This document shows, piece after piece, positions 56,000-64,000 of a stretch of DNA of 64,000 bases; the first letter of the stretch is position 1; every line of letters starts with the position of its first letter. The position numbers and the translations under genes were made by a program. The notes beneath the pieces were generated by a model. It saw nothing but the letters and a program-made list of their open reading frames with translations. It was not told the DNA's origin and made no database searches. This DNA comes from Cryptomeria japonica (Eukaryota > Streptophyta > Pinopsida > Cupressales > Cupressaceae): contig NC_081411.1 of the NCBI RefSeq assembly GCF_030272615.1, positions 838,108,136 to 838,172,135 of the forward strand. The letters are read 5' to 3'.

Positions 56000-56865
56000 T
56001 CCTTGCGTATTTCTGCCTACAACTTGTCTGCTTTCTCCTTTGGCTTCACAAAGATGGCACACTTCACTATCTCCTCCTCATGTAGAAAATTTAGGAACTC
56101 TTTACCAGTAGCCATTAAAACACTAGGTGTTTTTGAAGTGCCCTCTTCATCCTCTGTCAAAGACTAAATCTTGAAAGTCTTGCTGTCCTTCTTGAATGAT
56201 ATGGAGTTCTCCTCTCCATCATAGATCACCTTCCTATCAAATTGCTAGGGTCTTCCTAGCAACAAGTGACATGCATCCATAGGCAACACATCACAAAGGA
56301 TTTTGTCCTTGTATCCTCCAATAGAAAACTATACCCAACTCTACTCATTGACTAGCACACTCTATCCTTTGTTCAACCAAGTCACTTTGTAAGGATTGGT
56401 GTGGGGTATTCTTGTGAGTTTCAACTTCCTAACTTCCTCTTCTAAGATGATGTTGTCAGTTGAGCCTGTATCAACTATCACCTTGCACACTTTACAAAGA
56501 ACTTTGCATCTCACCCTAAACAATGCTCTCCTATGTTTGGGTTCCTCCTTAACCAATTGTCTGATCAAAATCCTATTGAACATCGGATTCTCACCAACTT
56601 CTGATTCAATCTGGTCCACATCCAGTATCTTACTACTTGAAGAGTCTTCTTGTGCATAAACAACCCTCTTTCCACTGTTTGATGTGGTAGGCTTGTTAAG
56701 GCATCTATATGTCGGGTGTCCCAATTGTCCACAATTGTAACACTTCATAGTTGCAAAATAGGAGTTACCTCTGCTAGTACCTCTACCCCTATTTGGACCA
56801 CCTCTTGCACCTCTTCCTTTGGAATGTCCTCCCCTGAGATTGGTTTCACTACCATGCTCAGTCAA
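56000..56865 (-). pseudogene. Chromovirus zinc knuckle and protease
   Basis: Gly/Arg-rich segment (HSKGRGARGGPNRGRGTSRG), knuckle CYNCGQLGHPTYRC near 56740, then retropepsin VIVDTGSTDNIILEE near 56470 with intact Asp-Thr-Gly, and downstream LPMDACHLLLGRP. Same frame continues to RT. About five stops. Confidence 0.88.
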
Positions 56866-57749
56866 CTTGGCTTCTCCTTGGTTTCTCTGCTCATTTGCTT
56901 TGCTTTGGTAACCACCTCGGTGATTCAGTTGGTCTCTACCTTTGCCTCTACCCCTATTATTGGAGTCTCCTTTCCTTTTATTCCTCTCTTCTACCTTTAT
57001 AGAAAGCTAATGGCATTTCTGAATAGTAGTTGGAGTCCATAAGCTTATCTCCTCCTGAATGTTCCACTTTAGGCCGCTTAGATACCTAGCCACCTTGATA
57101 GATTCATGTTCTTGGACCTTTAATCTAAGACAAAGTTTTTGAAACTTTTCGATGTAGGAGGTTACATCAAGATCTTTCTGCTTCAATCCTTGTCTCTTCT
57201 TATGAAGCTAGACTTCATAATCCTCTGGTAAGTAGTTTTCCTTAATCTTACTCACCATACCTTTCCCATGCTAACCCTTTCTTCTTGCAAGTACTTCCAC
57301 CATGTCAAAGCTGCTCCCCTTAATCTTGATTTGGCAACTTTAACCTTCTGAGCCTCTATCACTCCTTCACACTCAAAGTGGTTTTCCATGCCCTCAATCC
57401 ATTCCATAATAATGTCTATGTCCATTCTTCCACTAAAATGTGGCAATCCTTCAAAGGCTTTGGTGTTCAAGGCCTTAATAGCCTTCACAAAAGGTTCTTC
57501 ATTGAACAAGGGATCTAGTTTAGGAATTATGTCATCTATGTCTATAGTTCTCTTTCCTTTACCCTTGGTGTCTTCATCCCAAGGTTCATGTGTTCTCTGA
57601 TCCACCACTTCTTGCAGTTTATCCCTTATCTCACTCATTGTTGCTTCAAGGAGCCTATTCTTCTCCTTTTGCTCTTCTACTTCTCTAGCTAGCTCTGCAC
57701 TACTAACCATTTTGCTCTCCCCTACTGATTCACCAATATATAGAGACAT
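56866..57749 (-). pseudogene. Chromovirus gag
   Basis: Start MSLYIGESVGESKMVSSAEL, coiled-coil-like LAREVEEQKEKNRLLEATMS, gag core KAFEGLPHFSGRMDIDIIME and AALTWWKYLQEERVSMGKVW, then across a stop YEVLHKKRQG-like text and CLRLKVQEHESIKVARYLSG. A frameshift occurs before the knuckle region. Confidence 0.88.
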
Positions 57750-57774
57750 ACATAGTCTAAAAAGTCTTTCACTT

Positions 57775-57786
57775 GCTTTGATACCA
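57775..57786 (-). promoter_or_regulatory. Chromovirus PBS, initiator tRNA-Met type
   Basis: Minus TGGTATCAAAGC, one base from the initiator-Met consensus, three bases from the LTR. Confidence 0.8.
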
Positions 57787-57789
57787 ATC

Positions 57790-59360
57790 TGATGGGATGG
57801 GGTTTGGGATAGACTAGCCTACTCTATGCTCCCGGATCCTTTCCTTGGATCACCTGGTGTTCTTCTCACACCCTAGGGTCTCTAGGACTCCCTTTGCTTA
57901 AGGAATCCCCTAACCTTTCCCAATCCACCCACCAATGAGTTGTTATGCTACTGCTAAGGTCTCACCTACTCATGAGACTCAAAATTCCTTACTATGGCTA
58001 ATAAGGGCTAAGGCTTGTCCCTCACTTTCCAAGGTCTTAGCAAGGTTAAATCAGGTCTCAAACCATATTTTTCATCCCTCCATGTACCCCCAAGAAGTTG
58101 CTTCCTTCATTCTTTCTACCAATTTCATTGTTTTGTGTTTTTGCTTACAAAATAGGGCTACAAGGATAAGGACCAATTAGGCCTCCTAACCGGTCTTCTA
58201 GGGCTCCCTCTCACAAATGACGCACAAACAACCCTAACTCCCAAAATGGACTACCATTCAATTGGCAAGGGCTCAAGGATTTTCTAGGTTTTGGGCCTCC
58301 AAGTGGCTGTACACTGCCTAGGGCAAATTTTGGGGTTTTACAAGGGTTTTATGAGGGTTTTGTAGTCTGCTTGGGTCACAGTGAAGGTTTTGTGTGTAAG
58401 CCACCTTGTTTGAATTGGTGGAGGCTCCTCCTTCACACTCCTCTGCACTTCCTCCAAAGGATGTACTTTCCTCTATCCAACCTTGCTCTCTAAGACCTCT
58501 GCAATTCAACCTCTCCTAACCGGGCACTATCCAGTCTTGCCTAGGAGTAGGCCTTTACTTGGCCTTCCTACATTTTCAAGGGCCTTGCTTTTTTTTTAGT
58601 ATGGTACAAGGTCTGCACTCTCATTGCCCATGGTTTCATGATGGTTCCACAATGGGGAATGGAGTTAAGCAGCCATTTACACAATCCTGTCCAAAACTGG
58701 ATAGTAAGAAGACAATTTACAGACTATTTACAAACACACTCAATCTGCCAATAGAAACATAAACTAATTGCTTGAAATGAAAGTATTTACACCATGACAA
58801 ACTTTCCACATAGATTTGGATGTTTCTCAATCCATTAACTTGCTTGTTTTCTTCTTTCAAACTGATTACTAACAGTTTTATAGTCTCAGTCTGATCTCTT
58901 TGCTAGGGTCATACAATGTTTGACATCCAACCCATGAATTTAGGGTTTGCAAGTACTTATACTACCTTTTCCTCAGTCTGTGTGCCCAAACTAGGGTTTT
59001 CCATGCTAACCTAAAGAACATGACATCATGGTGGAAAAGTTGCTTGACAACTTTTAAAAGTTGTCATGCAACTTTTGAGCAACTTTCCCAATGTTGCTTT
59101 TTATGACTCCTAGACCCACAATGGGCCAACCTAAGGACACCACCATGTTAGAAAGGACCCCTAAACACTTCAAGGACACACATACCCTCCATTTTTAAGA
59201 AAATCACAATCTTGACTCATGACCCTTAAGATCTCCACTAGGATCCTAACTAGGACCTATGAGCACATGGCTCATTATTTTATGTACAATGGTTTCTAAA
59301 GAAGCATAACACCAACAAGACAAAGAAAGAGGAAGAGTCTAGAAAGGTGCTCCTACACCA
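57790..59360 (-). repeat. Chromovirus 5' LTR
   Basis: 1571 bp, near-identical in layout to 51555-53119; contains an extra CTTTTAAAAGTTGTCATGCA segment near 59060 relative to its partner. Confidence 0.9.
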
Positions 59361-59412
59361 GTATCAGAGCCTAGTCGTCTTTTGCAAAATTTTAACAGCT
59401 TGAGGAGATCCA

Positions 59413-60345
59413 ATGTCTACTAACTATTTCAGGAAGGACAGTCCTAAACTTGATGGAACTAACTATGGCATATGGAAGATCAAAATGGAGACACATTTAA
59501 ATTGGATTGAAAAGGATATCTAGGAAGTTACAAAGAATGGCTAGATTGCTCCTACTCCTGGTCATCCTAATCCACCTACCTTGGGAAAAGATGAAGAAAA
59601 TGATTGCAAAGCAAGATAAGCACTTTTGAGCGCATTAACAGATCAGGAAATCATGGGATTATTAGATAGGTCCACTGCTAAAGCTATTTGGGATCATTTG
59701 GAAACACTGAATGAAGGAGATTCCATAGTCAAAATTGCAAAGCTTGAAAGCTTCAGGGTCAGGTATGAAAATCTAAAAATGGAAGAAGATGAAAGGATTT
59801 CTGCTTTTATGGAAATAGTTAATGAAATTGTTTTAGGTATTAAATATTATGGAGGAACCTTAAGTGAAGATGAAGTTGTTTCAAAAGTTTTGAGAGGATT
59901 GCCACCAACATATAAAATCAAAGTCACTACTATAAATGAGTTAAGAACAATGCCTAATACTTCAGTAACTAGAGATACATTGATTGGAAAACTTTTAGCC
60001 TTTGAAATTGAGGAATTTGGTCCTGTTGCTACTATAAAGACAAATTTAGCCTTTAAAGAATCAACATCATCTACATCATCATTTTATAAATTTGATTGGA
60101 AAGCCTTTTATGCAAGATAACTTGAAGAAAGCGAGAAAGAAAATGAAGAACTTGAAGAACTTGAAGTACTATTTGCAAAGAAAATGCCTAAAGGTCCAGT
60201 TGGAAGTAAGTATGAAGGTAAAGCACCCTTTAAATGTTTTAATTGTAATAAGATTGCTCCCATGGCTTCAAGATGCCCTGAATATTAGAGATACAAATTT
60301 AAGAAGAATAATGACAAATCTTATTATCTTGTTGATGGAGTGACT
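59413..60345 (+). pseudogene. Copia-F gag
   Basis: ATG 59413 (MSTNYFRKDSPKLDGTNYGI) leads into WKIKMETHLNWIEKDI and, after three stops (two read as TGG-to-TAG), LSALTDQEIMGLLDRSTAKA, KLESFRVRYENLKMEEDERI and SKVLRGLPPTYKIKV, the copia gag core. It ends with a knuckle-like CFNCNKIAPMASRC where the Gly-His of CCHC reads Ala-Pro. A frameshift lies near 60110. Confidence 0.88.
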
Positions 60346-60690
60346 GATGATTCTGATGAGGATCCGATAGACAATGGATGGGTTTTTGTTGCTATAACAG
60401 AAGACCAACTGGCACCTACCATTCAACCGGTAGAGTAGGCCTTGGCAGCTAAAGTTGAAGTAAAGGATGAATGGATCATTGATTCGGGATGCTCACATCA
60501 TATGATAGGAGATAAAGGTAAATTCTTGAACTTTAAAGAATATAATGGAGGTCTAGTGAGATGTGGAGATGATAAAGCTTGTCTGATCAAAGGTAAAGGT
60601 ACAATATCTCTTGATGAAAATCATAATACTCACAATGTTTACTATGTTGAAGGTTTCAAGCATAATCTTTTAAATTTTGGTCAATTAGTT
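60346..60690 (+). pseudogene. Copia-F protease, cut by LINE
   Basis: Acidic linker (DDSDEDPIDNGWVFVAITED), then WIIDSGCSHHMIGDKGKF near 60475 with intact Asp-Ser-Gly, and HNLLNFGQLV, where copia homology stops at about 60690 and LINE sequence begins. Very similar to Copia-1 at 9050-9410. Confidence 0.88.
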
Positions 60691-60702
60691 TTTGATTAAG
60701 TA

Positions 60703-61199
60703 AAAATAGATTTTAAGGGACCCGAAACCCGATTACATTCAAAAGATATTCAAGAAGGAAACAAAACAAGACAGCTACAAAAGACCAGCAAAAAAACCAG
60801 CAGCAGAGAAAAGGACAGCAAGAGGCCAACAAGAAATTGACCCCAAGCCTAGCATTACAAGATAATTAAAAACTCTTCATAGTTTCCTCAACATTCTGTA
60901 CCAAGAGAATCATCACCTTGGTCGCTTCCCTCAGGTTGTTGTTTTCCTGTCCAATCTAACTCTCTTTCATTTTAGTGTCGTTCTCAATAGTGGTATGCCT
61001 AGTTCCGCGCCTAGGGTTCTGGTGGGTGGGGCTAGAAGTTGGAGAATCTTCTATAATTACCAGGTTCTAATCCTAATTTTTCTTTTCCAAATGATCCACC
61101 AGCGCGTTCATATTCTAGGAAGAAACTTTAAGAACCTAGAGGCTATGGTTCATAAGGCTTTTCAAAGCCTTCTCATTATGGGCAATCTAGGTGTTGATG
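60703..61199 (-). other. LINE 3' untranslated region
   Basis: About 500 bases between ORF3 remains and the tail. It holds a pyrimidine-rich stretch on minus (CTTTTCTCTGCTGCTGG) and GGGTTTCGGGTCCC close to the end. No gene. Confidence 0.5.
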
Positions 61200-62749
61200 T
61201 TGTCTTTGTCCTCCTCCACCTACTCTTTCATAGTTCTAATAACATCCTCCAAATGTTTTAGGTCCCCTTTGATCAGATCTTTCTCCAACTAGTCCTCCAT
61301 CTCCATTTCCTCCTCCACTTCACTATTTTCCATATCCTCATTCTGTTTCCCAGAGTCAAACATCTTGATCAACTTATTAATCTTATCTTCTAGCTCCCTT
61401 TACTTACCCTGCATACAGCTGATGTTTTCGACAACCCATTTCTATAAATTGAAGAATTCAAGAGTGCGGTTGCGGGCGGTGTCCAAGATGGTGTTCATAG
61501 AGTCCTTGCCCTGTTTAGTCTCCTCAGAGTTAGGATTGTCATACTCCTTAGGATTCAGAGCCTCATTCTCGCTTTCTGAACCCTTAGGGTTAGAGTGAGG
61601 GTTTTCAGAATTACCCCCTTCCTCCCCTTCACCATAGTTCTCATCCTTATTTAGCTCCATTTCAATATCAGTGTCCTTATCCTTTTCCTCTTCTTCATCA
61701 CAATGCACCTACTTTTCCTCATGCTGTGTATCAACTTTCCTTTTTTTATGGGTAGAGGTACTAGACTGATCCCCATTTGAGTTAGAGTCTTTGCAACTCT
61801 CAAATATATGAGCGTTAATGATCAAAGGATCATCCTTGGTTGCCCTAGCCTTATTCTTAAGATGTTCATATATTAGCAGAATGAGCCCCTGGTGGGCTAA
61901 AGGGTGAGAATTAGGCTTTTTAGTATGGTTTGCAAGGCTCTCGTTTAGAGAGGACGCTAAATAGAAGGGCAGGGATATTTTAGCCCCATGACAGAAATGG
62001 TTCAAGATAGCAAAATGATAGCTATAATTTTTTGTAAATCTGCCATCCACAGTCAAATATTCCATTAAAGCCCTAAGAAATTTTTGCCAGAAAGGCTTTA
62101 CCTGCTGGGGAGTGTAGTAGGAGATGTTGTCCTTCTTTGCAAGTTTTCCCTTCTCATCCTCTGACTTTGGGAAATTTTTGAAAGCTTCAGCTGCATACTT
62201 CTGATCCCTATAGAATTTAGTCCCGTCCATCTTGAGCCCTGTGACCTCTGCAATCAAGTTTTCATCGATTTGCCAAATCTCCCCAAATAGGGTGGCTCAG
62301 TTGTTACTCCAGCTTTTAGCAAAACTGTAAGACACAAAATTTCTACTTCCGTGAAGCTTTTCCATATAGTCAGTGAAGCCGTGTCTATGGATTCTTCTCC
62401 AAACCTTTCTTTCACTCTTCCAATTCTCACATCCTAGAGGCTCGTTCCTGTTTAGGTTACCACCCATTTTGAGCTCCAAGTAAAGATACCCACTGCTGTA
62501 GTTCTCAATCTGTAGATAAAACTCTGAAAACTTGTTATTTCTGGAATTCCCATGTAAGGACTCTTTCGTAGTTTTGAAATTGCTGCTTATGGCTGCACAA
62601 ACCCAACTATTATTACTATAATCTTTCTCACACATATGATCTTGAATATGATGCTGAAAAGCACTCATAATATGACAGTTAATCCACCCCCAAAATCTAT
62701 CTTTGGAACTCGTTCCCCAAAAATTAATCATGAGATTAATTTGACCCAT
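61200..62749 (-). pseudogene. LINE ORF3: accessory protein, PMD-like helical motif
   Basis: Starts at ATG 62749 (MGQINLMINFWGTSSKDRFW), overlapping the stop of the RNase H ORF by 14 bases. Same frame with stops at 62297 and 61709. Order: unknown N-terminal 150 residues; IWQIDENLIAEVTGLKMDGT; YHFAILNHFCHGAKISLPFY; HPLAHQGLILLIYEHLKNKA; basic HKKRKVD (nuclear-signal-like); acidic Glu/Asp stretch (HCDEEEEKDKDTDIEMELNK); beyond 61440 degenerate helical text. The block ENLIAEVTGL..DG and the later GLILLIYE align loosely with N1/N2 ORF2. A third ORF after RNase H is not usual for plant L1 elements. Function unknown. Confidence 0.62.
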
Positions 62750-64000
62750 TGATGTGATCAATGTATAATTTCTCTTTAACCTCCCATTTGATGTGAGTTT
62801 CTCCAATGTATTTGACATCCTTCTCCAAATTGACCCCTTCATTGGCTAGGATATCTGCAACCTTATTGCCCTCTCTAAAGGTATGAGTTATACTAATGCT
62901 AACATAGTTATTTAGAATATCTTTAGAATTTTTAATTAAATTGGTAATATTCCAGGAAACAGAACTTGTACCTTTGAGGGCTTGTATGATGTTTGAAGAG
63001 TCCCCTTCGAGCCTATTTTTTTTTATTTTGAATTCCTGAGCTAGCTGGAGGCTCTTTAGCATTGCCAGAGCTTCAGCCACATGGTTATTTTGGACCCCAA
63101 AAGGAGAAGCAAAAGAAACAATGCAAATTCCTTGAGCATTTCTAATAACTCCTCCTCCACCAGCCTTTCTAGGGTTTCCTTTAGCAGCCCCATCAAAATT
63201 AACCTTTATCCAGTCATATTCAGGAAATTGCCATACAATGTTATCTCTCTTATTCTTATTTTTGATTTGTAGACCTTATGCATTAGGTTCCATTCGGTAA
63301 GGATGTCTCTTTCCATATCATTCATATTAGTAATAGACCATTGTTGATTATTCTTGTGAGGAATGTTGATGTTCTCCTTTATAGCCCTGCATATTTTTTC
63401 AAAGACCACTTGAGTATTACACTTAGCTTCCCTAAATATCATATTATTTCTTTCTTTCCAAATGCCCCAGCAGATCATAGGGAGAGTCAAAGACCAAAGG
63501 TTCTTGATGATTTGGCATTTGGTTGGAAAATTCCATTGCTAGATAATATCCTTGATGCTCTTGTTCATGACCCAATTAACTTTCTATTTTTCCCACATTT
63601 TGCACCAAATATCCCAGGTAAAGGAGCAATGAAAAAAGAGATGATCAATTGATTCCCCCTCCTTCTGGCATAGCTCACATCTATTAGGGAATTTGAAACC
63701 TCTTCGGATTAAATTGTCAAGAGTAAGGGTGCTATTACGAGAAGCAAGCCAAAAGAAAATGTTGACTTTAGGGACCAGATTATTGTTCCAAACTTTACTC
63801 CAAATGGGATTGTTGGTTTGAGAAAAAGTGTTTTTATAGGTGGAGGCAACTGTAAATTCACCTTTAGGATCACTTTTCTAGAGGAAAACATCATCATAGC
63901 CTTTGTTAGGGGAAAAGGAGAGCAACTCCTTTTGGAGAGAGGAAAATCCAGAATGGATGTCATCAAGCCTAACCCACTTGTCCTCCTTCCAGTAGTCGCA
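62736..64000 (-). pseudogene. LINE ORF2 C-terminus: zinc-binding region and RNase H
   Basis: Region near 63960-63580: FFWLASRNSTLTLDNLIRRG then CELCQKEGESIDHLFFHC, the RT-associated zinc-binding domain (zf-RVT). Then LPMICWGIWKERNNMIF near 63490. RNase H from about 63220: VNFDGAAKGNPRKAGGGGV, VAEALAMLKSLQ, RLEGDSSNIIQALKG, FREGNKVADILANEG; all four acidic residues (Asp, Glu, Asp, Asp) are present and this domain has no stop. Stops at about 63860 and 63600 and a one-base frameshift near 63260 precede it. RNase H at the C-terminus is typical of one group of plant L1 elements. Confidence 0.9.

Larger units (their letters stand above)
51555..59360 (-). mobile_element. Chromovirus (Ty3/gypsy), 7.8 kb
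   Basis: LTRs 51555-53119 and 57790-59360, PBS at 57786-57775, polypurine tract just above 53119, gag, knuckle, protease, RT, RNase H, integrase and a C-terminal chromodomain, all on minus. The chromodomain defines the chromovirus clade; the subclade (Tekay, Reina and so on) is not decided here. Three frameshifts and many stops; no RNA-competent copy. Confidence 0.92.
50487..60690 (+). mobile_element. Copia-F: Ty1/copia element, Sirevirus-like, split by a chromovirus and cut by a LINE
   Basis: 5' LTR 50487-51545, PBS broken at 51554/59361, gag from 59413, protease to about 60690, then LINE sequence. Gag and protease resemble those of Copia-1. The rest of pol may lie beyond the LINE, outside the window. 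The LTR family is the same as the solo LTR at 49348. Confidence 0.85.
60703..64000 (-). mobile_element. L1-type LINE, 3' part
   Basis: On minus: RT-associated zinc-finger region, RNase H, an additional third ORF, then a short 3' UTR ending in GGGTTTCGGGTCCCTTAAAA and an A-rich tail (TTTTTG on plus near 60690). No LTRs. It abuts Copia-F protease sequence directly, as expected for target-primed insertion. The RT core and ORF1 lie outside the window. Confidence 0.82.

Noticed and set aside
61442-61708. Independent acidic protein gene
   Set aside because: Same frame as LINE ORF3 after one TAG, so part of ORF3.

Overview
The window is nuclear DNA of a land plant, made almost entirely of nested, decayed retrotransposons. 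There is no convincing host gene and no RNA gene. The plant lineages present (Tat-type Ty3/gypsy with a second RNase H, chromovirus, Sirevirus-like Ty1/copia, L1-type LINE), the long noncoding spacers and the deep nesting suggest a large-genome seed plant. A conifer-like gymnosperm is my best guess, but the species cannot be read from the sequence.

Nesting, outermost first. (1) At 1-4055 (minus) lies the 5' part of an LTR element, N1, with two ORFs and no visible pol; its 3' part is outside the window. (2) A copia element, Copia-1 (plus), starts truncated near 7046 and is split three times: by a small LTR element (7148-9018, target duplication ATTAC), by a 36.6-kb Tat-lineage element (11631-48192, TATTG) and, in its 3' LTR, by a solo LTR (49348-50415, TTTTG). 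(3) The Tat element has gag, protease, a G-patch-like segment, RT, two RNases H and integrase on plus, and a spliced-looking plant-mobile-domain (PMD) gene on minus. Its spacer was hit by a tandem LTR-internal-LTR-internal-LTR complex, N2 (24786-39812, TTAAC), which itself holds a broken copia fragment (25800-27776). (4) A second copia, Copia-F (5' LTR 50487-51545), received a chromovirus exactly inside its primer-binding site (51555-59360, GTATC), and its protease region is cut by an L1-type LINE (about 60703 to beyond 64000, minus).

The most interesting content is N1 and N2. They belong to different LTR families but share one plan: ORF1 (coiled coil, then CCHC zinc knuckles, five in N2) and ORF2 (about 1,112 codons in N2, kept in one frame apart from point stops), with no RT, RNase H or integrase seen. 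Their initiator-Met-type PBS, their polypurine tract (N2) and their LTR 3' ends resemble those of the copia elements, suggesting copia enzymes mobilise them. The N-terminal region of ORF2, a third ORF at the 3' end of the LINE, and the antisense PMD gene of the Tat element share a faint motif. I therefore suspect that unrelated retroelements here each carry a PMD-like accessory protein. The last 1.55 kb of the Tat element, including exon 1 of the antisense gene, is triplicated in tandem.

Most coding regions are pseudogenes with stops of the TAG/TAA/TGA kind expected from C-to-T decay. Functions below concern ancestral elements, not active ones.
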